Source: an archaeon (GTDB taxonomy: Archaea; Thermoproteota; Nitrososphaeria; Nitrososphaerales; Gagatemarchaeaceae). Taken from it: a DNA stretch of 64,000 nt. The DNA lies in assembly GCA_021827865.1 (NCBI GenBank), contig JAKAUC010000020.1, forward strand, positions 36,751 to 100,750, read 5' to 3'. The notes beneath the pieces were generated by a model. The model did no database searches, had not been told where the DNA came from, and worked only from the letters and a program-made list of their open reading frames with translations. Position numbers and translations under genes: made by a program. Shown one piece after another: positions 1 to 8,312 of the stretch (positions are counted from its first letter, which is position 1; every line of letters begins with the position of its first letter).

Positions 1-217
1 GATAGATGCCGGAAGCCATGACCGCCAGGACCGCCGCTTCGGAAGCGAAGAAGTCGACGACGCTGGAGCCGGCTCCGACCCCTCTGGAGAGGGCCAGGGC
101 GTACTGGTTCTCCGCCCAGAGGGACATGTCCAGCAGCGCTAGGACTCCTCCCGCTCCCCCGAAAACGATACCGACGGCGAGTCCCTGCCTGCCAGAGAAG
201 ACCTTCGGCCGCGACAA
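1..217 (-). CDS. N-terminal part of a putative membrane protein, runs off left edge
   Basis: An open minus-strand frame of 72 codons continues past the left edge. A TTG at 217-215 is the only plausible start I see. The visible part has a hydrophobic stretch (residues about 10-30, Gly/Val/Ala/Leu rich), a short polar loop and a second hydrophobic stretch near the edge, which suggests a small membrane protein. No family can be named from this fragment. It lies downstream of the zinc-motif HTH gene on the same strand, so the two may be cotranscribed. Confidence 0.45.
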   Translation of the reverse strand, partial: MSRPKVFSGRQGLAVGIVFGGAGGVLALLDMSLWAENQYALALSRGVGAGSSVVDFFASEAAVLAVMASGIY

Positions 218-275
218 CTCGGGGGGAGCCGGGCGCCAGCGCCGATAAAGCCTTGCCCCGTCCCTCCTGTGTAAG

Positions 276-878
276 CTACCTCGCGTAGGCTTTCTTCCTG
301 AGCAGGCCCAAGAAGTCTGCCGATTCCATGATGTAGGCGTCCAGAGCTGCGAGCACTACTGCGAACGCGAAGTCTGAGGCTTCGTGGTTCCTCCCGCAAA
401 TCGGGCAGATTCTCCCCTCCTCCGCCACAGGGAGATACTGCAGGAGCCTGGGCCTCTTCCCGAACTCGTCGAACAGCCTGCCCAGCACCTGCGAGAGCGC
501 GCCGCCGAGCCCTTCGGTGACCTGTTCCGTGATGCCTTCGTAGTTTATGGCATCCAGGAACGCGCCGTCGATCCTGTACTTCCCCCAGGTAGTCCGCTCG
601 CAGACGAACCGCCTCTTCCTCTCACCCTTCCTCTTGTTCTCATGTGGAAGGACGGAGACGAACTCGAGGCGCCTGAGCTCCTTGAGGGTAGAGTAGACTG
701 CAGACGGGGGGAGCCTGAGACTCTTCACGAGCTCGTCGGCCGACGCTCCCTGCGCGCCTGCCTGCCGCACCAGCCTGAGTATGTTCCAGGTACTCTCCTT
801 CGAGAGGGCGTCAGCCTCCAGAGGGGACCTCACCGGTATGTGCGTCAGGTAGGACTTCGGTGTTCTAGATGTCTCCAT
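276..878 (-). CDS. Winged-helix transcription regulator with C-terminal zinc-type CxxC motif
   Basis: The 200-residue protein starts at ATG 878, about 30 bases downstream of an A/T-rich TATA-like box near 903-912; the longer open frame upstream is not needed. Residues about 25-80 look like a winged helix-turn-helix (alternating helices, then a basic Lys/Arg-rich wing), as in TrmB/ArsR/MarR-like archaeal regulators. The second half carries a CPICGRNH segment, a likely metal-binding or structural cysteine pair, followed by a helical tail. It is divergent from the Rieske protein gene, 86 bases apart, so control of that gene is possible. The family assignment is by pattern only and no ligand is visible. 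Confidence 0.7.
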   Translation of the reverse strand: METSRTPKSYLTHIPVRSPLEADALSKESTWNILRLVRQAGAQGASADELVKSLRLPPSAVYSTLKELRRLEFVSVLPHENKRKGERKRRFVCERTTWGKYRIDGAFLDAINYEGITEQVTEGLGGALSQVLGRLFDEFGKRPRLLQYLPVAEEGRICPICGRNHEASDFAFAVVLAALDAYIMESADFLGLLRKKAYAR

Positions 879-964
879 AACGGACAGATTTCTGAGTTTC
901 TGGTATTTTTGGATTTCTGAAACCGAAGTCGTAAATGAACATGGTCGCGCGCGTCTTCTGAACG

Positions 965-1882
965 GTGGTTTCGACGTCTGAAGAGAGCAAGCGAGAAGAG
1001 GAACGGCAGTCGCCAGGAGGGCCGACTGGGGGCGGAGGGATGGGGCAGGGTAAGCCTGAAGTGAGTTCTCCCCTGGGTGCCCCTCCTCGCCCAGCCGTGG
1101 CTCCTCTCGGGGCCCGGCTGCCTTCGGCTGCTGCCAAGCCCGGACCTCCTCCTCCGGCACCGCCGTCTGGGCCGCCCCCGCAGGCGAAGACGACCAGGAG
1201 GTCTTTCTTCAAGGTCCTCCTCACGTTCGCGGCGCTGCTCACCGCGATTCCCTTCGTCCCCTGGGGGCAGTTCCTCTCCTCGTCGGTCTCCAGCTCGGGT
1301 ACGCCGAAGCGCCAAAAGGTGACGACGGACATCAACAAGTTCAACGGCGCCGCAAGCGGGAAGCCTGTCAATGTCAACGACCTTGCGACGTTCCCGCCGA
1401 ACAGCTCCTGGCTGGTCACTTATCCTTCGTCAGGCAACCTGACGCTGGACTCTCAGAACCCTGACACGTTCGTCAAGTGGCGGCTCATCAGGATGCCTTC
1501 CAGCCTGGGAGGGGACCAGAAGGCGGCGACGGCTTTCGTGGCTTTCAGCGAGGTGTGCGTCCATCTCTGGTGCAGTCCTAACTACGACCCCGAGAACTCG
1601 AACAACCCGGCTGACGAGACATACCAGTGCCCGTGCCATGGGAGCGTATACCGCCTCCCCGACGCGCTCTCGATAGCAGGTCCGGCAAGCACCCAGCCGC
1701 CGCCGACAAACGCCGAGCCTATGCTGACCCTGACCGCGGACCCTGACGGGTCGCTCTACATCGAGCCTGCAGTGTTCGACGTCAACCACAACGGAGTGGT
1801 GGGGTACGGGAGATACTATCAGTCCTACGAGTCGTTCATCAAGCCGGCCGCGGAATCGGGAAAGACAGCCGCGGCCCCGTGA
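965..1882 (+). CDS. Rieske 2Fe-2S protein with Tat-type N-terminal anchor
   Basis: Probable membrane-anchored electron-transfer subunit exposed outside the cytoplasm. The start is GTG 965. Residues 1-75 are hydrophilic and very Pro/Gly rich. A twin-arginine motif (RRSFFK, Arg78-Arg79) is followed by a hydrophobic segment (about 83-98), so export by Tat with an uncleaved anchor is likely. The cluster motifs are complete: box I has Cys198, His200 and Cys203; box II has Cys222, Cys224 and His225. Box I has Leu-Trp where many Rieske proteins have a smaller Leu-Gly pair. At 305 residues it is longer than typical bacterial Rieske subunits because of the N-terminus and an insertion between the boxes. 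No cytochrome b gene is adjacent, so the partner complex is unknown. Confidence 0.85.
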   Translation: MVSTSEESKREEERQSPGGPTGGGGMGQGKPEVSSPLGAPPRPAVAPLGARLPSAAAKPGPPPPAPPSGPPPQAKTTRRSFFKVLLTFAALLTAIPFVPWGQFLSSSVSSSGTPKRQKVTTDINKFNGAASGKPVNVNDLATFPPNSSWLVTYPSSGNLTLDSQNPDTFVKWRLIRMPSSLGGDQKAATAFVAFSEVCVHLWCSPNYDPENSNNPADETYQCPCHGSVYRLPDALSIAGPASTQPPPTNAEPMLTLTADPDGSLYIEPAVFDVNHNGVVGYGRYYQSYESFIKPAAESGKTAAAP

Positions 1883-2048
1883 CCTGATCGTCGGTTCCAT
1901 CGAGAGAACCCCTCAGGCATGACCCCCAGGCTCGCCTTGGTATGTAGGGCGTCCCCGCGCCCGGCCGCCAGCTCTTTACAGAAGGGATCCGCGCGAGCGG
2001 CGCAAGCCGAGGGGAGAAGGCACTGAACGACTTGGGCGGTAGCCTTTC

Positions 2049-2474
2049 TCAGTCTACCCCGTGAGTCTCTTCGGCTTCGTCCTTCATGAGCGAGCCGAGG
2101 AGCTTCGCTTCGCGGAAGAAGTCCCGTATGGAGAGGACGCCGAAGAGAGTCCCGTCGTCGTTCACAACTACCAGGTGGCGGATCCCGTTCTCCATCATCA
2201 GTTTCGCCGCGGCCGACGGGCCGTCAGAGCGCCTGACGCTGATAAGTCTCTTCGTGGCCACGGACTCGATCCTCGCGGTGAGCGGGGTCCCTTTCGCGAC
2301 CGCCCTGACCACGTCTCGCTCGGATAGGACTGCCTGGGGCTTGGTCGGGGTCGCAGCCTGGGCGACCACCAATAGCCCGATCTTCTCCCTGGCGAAGACC
2401 TCGGCAGCCTGCTTTATGGTGGCACTTGGGCCGATGGTGACCGGCTCCCGTTTCACAAGGGCCTCGACCCTCAA
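2049..2474 (-). CDS. Two-CBS-domain protein coupled to citrate synthase
   Basis: A 141-residue protein made almost entirely of two CBS motifs (about 5-60 and 70-128), each with the usual beta-strand pattern ending in SERD or SIRDF-like loops. Such pairs form a Bateman module that binds adenosyl nucleotides. The start appears to be TTG 2474, overlapping the TGA stop of citrate synthase by three bases, so translational coupling is likely. With no catalytic domain, it may be a nucleotide-sensing regulator of its neighbour; that role is inferred from the overlap only. Confidence 0.8.
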   Translation of the reverse strand: MRVEALVKREPVTIGPSATIKQAAEVFAREKIGLLVVAQAATPTKPQAVLSERDVVRAVAKGTPLTARIESVATKRLISVRRSDGPSAAAKLMMENGIRHLVVVNDDGTLFGVLSIRDFFREAKLLGSLMKDEAEETHGVD

Positions 2475-3718
2475 CGTCCCCCACCTGAGGAAGCCCGTTT
2501 CTCGATGGGCACGTATTGGGTCAGCGGGGGACCGGCATAGTCAGCGATAGGCCTGATTATCCTGTTGTCGGCGAACTGCTCGAGGACGTGAGCGAGCCAA
2601 CCTGGGGCACGGCCGATCGCGAAGACCGGGGTGAACAGGTAGGCAGGGACGCCGATGTGGTTGAGGGCGAGTCCGGAATAGAGGTCTAAGTTGGGGTGCA
2701 AGTTCTTTTCTCTGAGCAAAATCGCCTCTGTCCTTTCAATGATCTCCAGGGACTGTTTCTCCTTCTCAGTCCTGACGAAGCGCCCCGCCATGTCTTTCAG
2801 GATCTTCGCCCTTGGGTCCATAGTCTTGTAGACCCGGTGACCGAAGCCGTTGATCTTGACTTTGTTCGCCAGCTTCTCCCTGATGTATGGGTCGACTCTG
2901 TCCGGGGTCCCGATCTCGAGAGTCATCTCGACGACCTTCTCGTTGGCCCCGCCGTGAAGGGGTCCTTTCAGGGCTCCCACGGCACCGGTTATCGCCGAGT
3001 AGACGTCTGAGAGGGTTGAGGCTATCACACGGGCGGTGAAGGTGGAGGCGTTGAACTCGTGGTCGGCGTGTAGTATCAGGAGGACGTTCATCAGATCCTC
3101 GTCCCCTTCCGAAGGCACCTTTCCTGTCACCATGTAGAGGAAGTTCGAGGCGAACGACAGGTCCTCACGTGGAGGGACTATGGCTTGGCCGTGCTTGTGC
3201 CTGTGTATCGCGGCCACCATCGTCCCCGTCTTTGACGCGATAGACGTAGCCCGTTCAAGTTGGGTATACATGGGGTCGTCGAAGATCCCCAGAGCCGCCA
3301 CCCCCACCCTCAGCGCGTCCATGGCGTCGCAGTTCTGTGGGAGCGTCGTGAGGACCGAAATCAGGTCGCGAGGGATTGCCCTTTTCGCCGCGAGCTCCTG
3401 CCGGAACGAGTTCAGCTCTCCCGAGGTAGGAAGGCGTCCGTTCCAGAGGAGGAACGTGGTCTCTTCGTAGTTCGAGTGAGCCGCGAGGTCCGCGATGTCA
3501 TACCCGCAGTATAGAAGCCGTCCCTCCCGACCGTCGATGTAGGTGATCGAGCTCTTCCCCGCTACTACGTCCTCCAGGCCTCTTGCCTGTGTGGTCAGGT
3601 GCTGGATGATCTGGTCCATGGTGTCCCCGTACTTACCGAGGGCGGCGAGCTTTGAGTAGGTCTCCCTGGATAGCTTCACGGTCGTGGAGTCGGCATCCGG
3701 GTTCTTTGGCATGGGCAT
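2471..3718 (-). CDS. gltA: Citrate synthase
   Basis: Condenses oxaloacetate and acetyl-CoA to citrate in the cytoplasm. At 415 residues it is slightly longer than the roughly 375-380 residues usual for archaeal citrate synthases; the extra length is an N-terminal region of about 40 residues with a short helical segment. Recognisable parts are the GPLHGGANE motif (catalytic His), the NGFGHRVYK motif (second active-site His and Arg) and the conserved FAIGRAPGW segment near the C-terminus. The start is ATG 3718; an A/T-rich promoter-like stretch lies at about 3725-3755. A 2-methylcitrate synthase activity cannot be excluded from sequence, but no prpB or prpD neighbours are present. Confidence 0.93.
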   Translation of the reverse strand: MPMPKNPDADSTTVKLSRETYSKLAALGKYGDTMDQIIQHLTTQARGLEDVVAGKSSITYIDGREGRLLYCGYDIADLAAHSNYEETTFLLWNGRLPTSGELNSFRQELAAKRAIPRDLISVLTTLPQNCDAMDALRVGVAALGIFDDPMYTQLERATSIASKTGTMVAAIHRHKHGQAIVPPREDLSFASNFLYMVTGKVPSEGDEDLMNVLLILHADHEFNASTFTARVIASTLSDVYSAITGAVGALKGPLHGGANEKVVEMTLEIGTPDRVDPYIREKLANKVKINGFGHRVYKTMDPRAKILKDMAGRFVRTEKEKQSLEIIERTEAILLREKNLHPNLDLYSGLALNHIGVPAYLFTPVFAIGRAPGWLAHVLEQFADNRIIRPIADYAGPPLTQYVPIEKRASSGGGR

Positions 3719-3821
3719 CCTGTGACTATATTCAATATCTTGGGTTTATTAGGTTTCGGCTCTGCTTGAAACGAAGTCTGTCAGGGCGACAGGGTAAAAA
3801 GAGGACGTGGCACGGGGACAG

Positions 3822-4847
3822 ATGGGGTCTTCCAAGATGCGTCTCGCGGTGGTCGGAACCGGGGTAGCGGGGGCTTACCTGTTGAACCGACTCCCCTCGG
3901 GGGTTGACGCGGAGGCCTTCGAGATGCGGACCGAGAAGAATTGGTACACTGTCTGCGCCTGGGGGACGAGCCAGCCGTTCATCACCGACCTTGTCAAGGA
4001 GGCCGGGTTCAACTTCGACGACTACGTGCTCCACAAGGGGAAGAGGATGCTCGTCGACCTTGGGGACGAAGAGGTAGAGATACCCCTCAGGGGGCTTGTA
4101 ACTTACGACAAGCACCGGCTTACTGAGGACATGCTGAAAGGTAAGAAGGTACACTGGGGCGCCCAGATCAAGGGGCCAAACGGGAACCTGCAGGGGTTCG
4201 ACCAGGTGGTCGACGCGACGGGGCTGCACAGGTCCCTGTTGCCGAAGGTCGAGGAGGACCTTGTAATCCCGTCGTTCGAGGTTCAGGTCAAGTCGAAAGA
4301 GCTCCCTTACGACGATTTCGTGATCAAGCCCTATCCAGGGCTTACGGGGTACTGGTGGTATTTCCCACTAGGGGACGGAATGGCCCACGTCGGCGCGGGG
4401 GACCTACTTGGCAGGTATCGTGGAGAGATGGACGAGTTCGTGAAGAAGTACCACTGCGAAGTTGTGAGGAGGATAGGAAGGCCGGTGAGGGTTACCCCGC
4501 CCAAGCTCATGGAACCGTTCTTCGACGGGAAGGTCGTGGGGGTCGGCGAGTCTATCGGGACCGTCTACCCGATGCTGGGAGAGGGAATAATCCCGAGCAT
4601 GCAGTGCGTCAACCTCTTCGTCGACCACATCGGAGACGTCGAGGGGTACAGGAAGGCGGTACTGGACCACTACGCCATCTACGCGAAGGTCTACGAATTC
4701 ATCAAGGCGAAAGTCGAAGGGAGGTTCAGCCTGATGAAGATGTGGCCCACCCTCCTCTCAGTCTTCATGCACATGAGGAGGAACACGACTCGCTACGGCC
4801 TCGAGACCAGGCCCGGCGACTTCTACAAGATTGTAACGAGGATGTAG
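3822..4847 (+). CDS. Geranylgeranyl reductase-family FAD-dependent oxidoreductase
   Basis: FAD enzyme of the digeranylgeranylglycerophospholipid/geranylgeranyl reductase superfamily, which saturates isoprenoid chains of archaeal lipids. The dinucleotide-binding Gly motif (GTGVAG) lies at the N-terminus, a DATG-like second FAD motif around residue 135, and GVGES-IGTVYPMLGEGI in the C-terminal half matches the family's conserved flavin-contact region. I prefer ATG 3822 over GTG 3807 because a TATA-like box (3794-3801) would put a leaderless transcript start there. The AlaX gene begins immediately after its stop. The exact substrate is unproven. Confidence 0.75.
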   Translation: MGSSKMRLAVVGTGVAGAYLLNRLPSGVDAEAFEMRTEKNWYTVCAWGTSQPFITDLVKEAGFNFDDYVLHKGKRMLVDLGDEEVEIPLRGLVTYDKHRLTEDMLKGKKVHWGAQIKGPNGNLQGFDQVVDATGLHRSLLPKVEEDLVIPSFEVQVKSKELPYDDFVIKPYPGLTGYWWYFPLGDGMAHVGAGDLLGRYRGEMDEFVKKYHCEVVRRIGRPVRVTPPKLMEPFFDGKVVGVGESIGTVYPMLGEGIIPSMQCVNLFVDHIGDVEGYRKAVLDHYAIYAKVYEFIKAKVEGRFSLMKMWPTLLSVFMHMRRNTTRYGLETRPGDFYKIVTRM

Positions 4848-5306
4848 TTGAGCTCGGAAGAGCTCCGGACGCACTCGGCGGTACACGTACTCAAGGGCGC
4901 CGCCCAGAAGGTCCTTGGGGCGAAGTGGACAGCGTCAGTCTACGTATCAGGTAAGCACGGACGGCTCACGTTACAGTTCGAAAGGAAGCCGACCGACGAA
5001 GAACTGGCGACCATAGAGCGGCTGGCCAACGAGAAGGTCGCCGAGGGGGCCGAGGTGCTGGAGTTCGAGATGGAGAGGCACGAAGCCGAGGGGCACTTTG
5101 GAGACGCGATCTATGACATCTTCCCAGTGCCTCCGCAGGTCACCCTCCTCAAGATAGTGAGGATCCCTGACTGGAACATAAACTGCTGCAACGAAGCCCA
5201 CGTGGACAACACCCTCCAGATAGGGAGAGTCGCGCTCGGGAAGGCGAGGTTCAGGAACTCCAAGAGGGAACTGGAGCTGGATTTCGACCTGGCCGGCAAC
5301 TTATGA
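4848..5306 (+). CDS. AlaX-type alanyl-tRNA editing protein (second additional domain)
   Basis: Freestanding trans-editing domain that removes Ser or Gly wrongly attached to tRNA-Ala. At 152 residues it has the size of the short AlaXp-S class. The zinc ligands are visible: HxxxH at His9 and His13, and CxxxH at Cys114 and His118. Translation begins at TTG 4848, directly abutting the stop of the upstream reductase gene, so the two are probably cotranscribed. It lacks the glycine-rich motif of longer AlaX proteins, so substrate preference cannot be read from sequence. Confidence 0.85.
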   Translation: MSSEELRTHSAVHVLKGAAQKVLGAKWTASVYVSGKHGRLTLQFERKPTDEELATIERLANEKVAEGAEVLEFEMERHEAEGHFGDAIYDIFPVPPQVTLLKIVRIPDWNINCCNEAHVDNTLQIGRVALGKARFRNSKRELELDFDLAGNL

Positions 5307-5334
5307 GGCGTGCAGATGGTACGAGTCGGTAACC

Positions 5335-5344
5335 GTTATAACGT
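5335..5344 (+). promoter_or_regulatory. TATA box of the tRNA at 5366
   Basis: The perfectly palindromic CGTTATAACG lies 22-31 bases upstream of the 5' end of the tRNA gene, the expected position for an archaeal TATA element. Confidence 0.5.
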
Positions 5345-5365
5345 CCAATCGGGCCGGGCAAAATC

Positions 5366-5506
5366 GGGCCCGTAGCGCAGATCGTCTTCGAGCGAAGTAC
5401 GGATAGCGCGGCAGACTCGTCGAGACCGAGCCTCCTATCCTCCCGAAGATAGCTGTAGTGAGCCGTGCGCTCGCAGAGGTCGTGCGTTCAAATCGCACCG
5501 GGCCCG
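5366..5506 (+). tRNA. Multi-intron tRNA gene, probably tRNA-Arg (anticodon uncertain)
   Basis: The ends are clear. Acceptor strands are 5366-5372 and 5499-5505 (7 of 7 pairs) with G73 at 5506. The T arm is 5482-5498 (5 pairs, loop TTCAAAT). The D stem is GCGC 5375-5378 with 5406-5409. The gene is 141 bases, about 65 more than a mature tRNA. The D-loop is about 16 bases too long and contains a small hairpin (CTTC-GAGC-GAAG). The anticodon region has about 49 surplus bases. The best anticodon stem I find is 5427-5431 with 5469-5473, giving CCT at 5434-5436 (Arg), but this leaves an 8-base variable loop, so the fold is not settled. The body sequence resembles archaeal tRNA-Arg. Confidence 0.6.
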
Positions 5507-5775
5507 CCTTCTAAAACAGGCTCTCGTCTGAGCGGGAGACGCAATGGGCCCGAAGCGGTACGGTCAGCGGTCGGGCCGAGATAGTTTCACTCCTTTCCTC
5601 GTTGCTGACAGATGGCAGTCCCGTCCGTCGCGAGCAAAGCGTCGGCCGGCGCGCAAACACAGTTGCCGCGAAGCTCCTGGTAGAGCGGATCGTCGTGCAC
5701 CCCCAAGCTCTCGCCCCCGCCATCCGGACGGAGGCGCTCCGCCATCGCAGCTTGACGGCATGGACCGGTCTGGTT

Positions 5776-7278
5776 CTAGAATCCCGCCGGGACCCCGTCT
5801 CCCCTGACGTCGCAGACCGCCTTCCTGTACCCGGGCGCCACTTCCACAGCCTGGCAGACTCCGGTCCGGCCGGGCATGGGAAGACTCGTGACCTCGAAGC
5901 CGGCGGGGACGTCGTATCCGCTCTCCACGAGCAGCTTCCTCCCCCCTCCCCAGAGGAACCGGGGATGGGCGACGTTCGCCTCTGCAGGCATCGAATAGTC
6001 GACGGAGTTGGTCACGAAGAGCGCGTGCTGCATCGGGCGATAGTCTCCTCCACTTGCCCCGATGGCGAGATAAGGGGTCCCATCCCGCTCGAGGATGAGC
6101 GAAGACAGGGTGTGCAGCGGACGCTTCCTCGGCTCTGCCCTGTTAGGCCCGGAGAGGGCGAAGGCGGAACCCCTGTTGTTCAGGGCTATGCCTACCTCTG
6201 GGACGAAGACCCTCGAGCCGAAGTGGTGGAACAGGCTCTGTATCCCTGATACCATGTTCCCCTCCGAATCCGCAATGGAGAACGCAGTGGTGTCGCCGGA
6301 CCGTATCCTGGAACTGGGAAGGGTTGCGGGTCCCTTCGCTGACATGAAGGAGCTCATGTCGATGCTGACGAACCGGGGGTCTCCTAGCATCTGGTCTCTG
6401 CGCCCGTATGCCACGAGCGCCGCCTCCATGGTCTTCTCTATCCTCTCCTTCGAGAGCGGGCCGATGGCTGAAAGGTCGGCTTCAAGCAGCTGCTTGAGTA
6501 TGAGCAGGCTGGTCGCACCCATGCTGTTGGGAGGCACCTCGTAGACCATGGTCCCCCGATAATCGAGCACGAGGGGGGAGACCCACTCGGGCTTGAAGTC
6601 GGCGAAGTCGGCCCGGGTGCAGGGGACGCCGAGAGATTCGATGGTGGACGCCACCTTCTCCGCGGGCCATCCGGAATAGAAGGCCTCCGGACCGGACCGG
6701 GCGATCTCTGCTATCACCTTCCCGAGCGCAGGCTGTCTGATAAGATCTCCCGGGATCGGCGGCCTCCCGCGGGGGGCGAACACCTTCCTGGCGTCGTCCG
6801 GAAGTTCCTTGTAAGCGCCCGCAACAGACCTGCATATCCCCTCCCCCGCGGGAAATCCATCTGAGGCAAGGTTGATCGCGGGCTTCAGCAGGTCGCCGAA
6901 GTCGAGGGTCCCGAACTTCTTGTGCATCGCCCAGATCCCGGCCGCGTACCCCGGGACGACACAGGTGAGAGGCCCGAAGAGGGGCACCTCTCTGCCGGCC
7001 TTTTCCCTGATCAGGTCTGCGGTCAGTCCCGAGGGAGACCATCCGCTGGAGTTCAGGCAGTGGACCTTTCCTGACTTCGCCTCGTACAACATGCCGAAAT
7101 AGTCCCCACCCAGTCCTCCTGCCGGATGGAACGTCACCGCTAACGCGAAGCTGGTCGCAACGGCGGCGTCGAAGGCGTTTCCGCCCTTTCTCAGTGCGTC
7201 GTATCCCGCCATGGTCGCGAGGGGCTGCTCGCTGGCCACGGCCGAACGCCGTCCTACCAACGTCTTGCTGAGGGTCAT
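5776..7278 (-). CDS. ggt: Gamma-glutamyltransferase-family Ntn hydrolase
   Basis: Transfers or hydrolyses gamma-glutamyl groups (glutathione-like peptides, gamma-glutamyl amines). The 500-residue protein shows the family N-terminus (ASEQPLAT...GGNAFDAAVA), the HPAGGLGGDYF region, and the autoprocessing site GDTT at 328-331. Thr330 should be the new N-terminal nucleophile after cleavage into large and small subunits. The later GSR and ASGGDYRP segments are also present. There is no signal peptide, unlike bacterial periplasmic GGTs, so it is probably cytoplasmic. It is divergent from an ArsR-like regulator; a symmetric A/T box (about 7300-7311) sits about 28 bases from the start. An acylase of the same fold is the main alternative. 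Confidence 0.88.
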   Translation of the reverse strand: MTLSKTLVGRRSAVASEQPLATMAGYDALRKGGNAFDAAVATSFALAVTFHPAGGLGGDYFGMLYEAKSGKVHCLNSSGWSPSGLTADLIREKAGREVPLFGPLTCVVPGYAAGIWAMHKKFGTLDFGDLLKPAINLASDGFPAGEGICRSVAGAYKELPDDARKVFAPRGRPPIPGDLIRQPALGKVIAEIARSGPEAFYSGWPAEKVASTIESLGVPCTRADFADFKPEWVSPLVLDYRGTMVYEVPPNSMGATSLLILKQLLEADLSAIGPLSKERIEKTMEAALVAYGRRDQMLGDPRFVSIDMSSFMSAKGPATLPSSRIRSGDTTAFSIADSEGNMVSGIQSLFHHFGSRVFVPEVGIALNNRGSAFALSGPNRAEPRKRPLHTLSSLILERDGTPYLAIGASGGDYRPMQHALFVTNSVDYSMPAEANVAHPRFLWGGGRKLLVESGYDVPAGFEVTSLPMPGRTGVCQAVEVAPGYRKAVCDVRGDGVPAGF

Positions 7279-7346
7279 CGGGGAAACGGTGCTGGGAATC
7301 TATTTATAGAACAAGCGGTTTCTATACAACCGTTGGGAGATAACCA

Positions 7347-8012
7347 GTGAGCCAGTCTGAATTGGACGCCGTGCTCGGAACCGTTGAGAACCCCATCCGA
7401 AGGCGGATCATATCAAGGATTAGCGAAGAACCGAACTATCAGCTGCAGCTCTCCAAGGAACTGAAGATCAGCCAGCAGCTGGTGGCGAAGCACCTGGTCA
7501 CGATGGAGAGGGCAGGGCTCGTCAGCACAATCTCTCAGGACAGCCCTAGGGGGCCCCAGAGGAAGGAGTACCTTTTGAAGAACAGCTTCTCGGTCACCGT
7601 GGACCTCGCGCCCAACCTCTTCAGGACCAGGATATTCTCATTCGGGGCGGTCCCAGGAATCGAAGAGACAGACGAACATGCTCAGATGATGACCCAGATC
7701 AGCGAGGTCCAGAAGTACCCGGAAGGCGCCGCGCGCATCCGGCCCCTGACTCGGGTCGTCGCCGACGTCGACAGGAAGCTGAAGGAGATGGAGGAAGAGA
7801 GGGCTGTGCTACTTTACATAAGGAGCCTCGCGCTAAGGGAAGCCGCTCGGATAACGACCTCCCTCCCTGGGCTAGACAGAAAGAAGGCGCTCCGCTACCT
7901 GATGAAGGAAGACGGAGATGACATCCTCTCTATCTGCTCGTCGCTCGGAATCCAGAAACAGGTCGTAGGCGACATCCTCGAAGAGATGGAAGAAGAACTC
8001 GGTACCGACTAA
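7347..8012 (+). CDS. ArsR-family winged-helix transcription regulator
   Basis: The 221-residue protein has an N-terminal winged helix (residues about 8-75: NPIRRRIISRI, then LSKELKISQQLVAKHLVTMERAGLV split across helices 2-3). A long Glu/Lys-rich helical region follows (about 140-221), probably for dimerisation. The start is GTG 7347, about 25 bases downstream of the A/T element TCTATAC at 7320-7326. An interrupted inverted repeat CGGTT-N7-AACCG overlaps that element and could be its own operator. It is divergent from the gamma-glutamyltransferase gene, which it may control; that link is inferred. Confidence 0.75.
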   Translation: MSQSELDAVLGTVENPIRRRIISRISEEPNYQLQLSKELKISQQLVAKHLVTMERAGLVSTISQDSPRGPQRKEYLLKNSFSVTVDLAPNLFRTRIFSFGAVPGIEETDEHAQMMTQISEVQKYPEGAARIRPLTRVVADVDRKLKEMEEERAVLLYIRSLALREAARITTSLPGLDRKKALRYLMKEDGDDILSICSSLGIQKQVVGDILEEMEEELGTD

Positions 8013-8038
8013 AAAGGGATAGAGGAGCGGAAGCTCCT

Positions 8039-8215
8039 CTACATTCCTAGATTTGGAAAGCTCGCCTGAGGAACCCCAAGTTGGCCTTGGAGGGTCTTGA
8101 TGCGGGTGGCGTACTCCCTCATGCGGGCGTTGTCACCCTGGACCTTGGCTATTCGGTAGCCCTTCCACGCCTTGCGGAGGGCTCCCCAGACTTGTCCTTT
8201 CTGATATTCGGCCAT
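8039..8215 (-). CDS. Small basic protein of 58 residues, function unknown
   Basis: ATG 8215 to TAG 8039 encodes 58 residues, rich in Lys/Arg/Gln and predicted to be largely helical, with no cysteines, no transmembrane segment and a Pro/Gly-rich tail. An A/T-rich element around 8251-8260 lies about 40 bases upstream. I do not recognise a family. Support comes from a clean start, codon usage like the neighbours (third positions mostly G or C) and placement in an otherwise empty gap between two convergent genes. It could be a nucleic-acid-binding protein, but that is a guess. Confidence 0.5.
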   Translation of the reverse strand: MAEYQKGQVWGALRKAWKGYRIAKVQGDNARMREYATRIKTLQGQLGVPQASFPNLGM

Positions 8216-8312
8216 TTGCTTGACCTGCCTTTTCGTCGCTTGTCCGGTATTTTGCGAGCGGAGTCTACGTTAGTTGAGCCAGTAATCAATGGCAGCTACC
8301 CGCATGGCTGGC

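Noticed and set aside
5416..5424. Anticodon CGT (Thr) for the tRNA at 5366
   Set aside because: It would need a pyrimidine at position 37 and no 3' strand pairs with GCAGA.
5602..6249. 215-residue plus-strand frame overlapping the gamma-glutamyltransferase gene
   Set aside because: The part outside the enzyme gene has a few protein-like residues but no promoter or start, and the rest is antisense to a well-supported gene.
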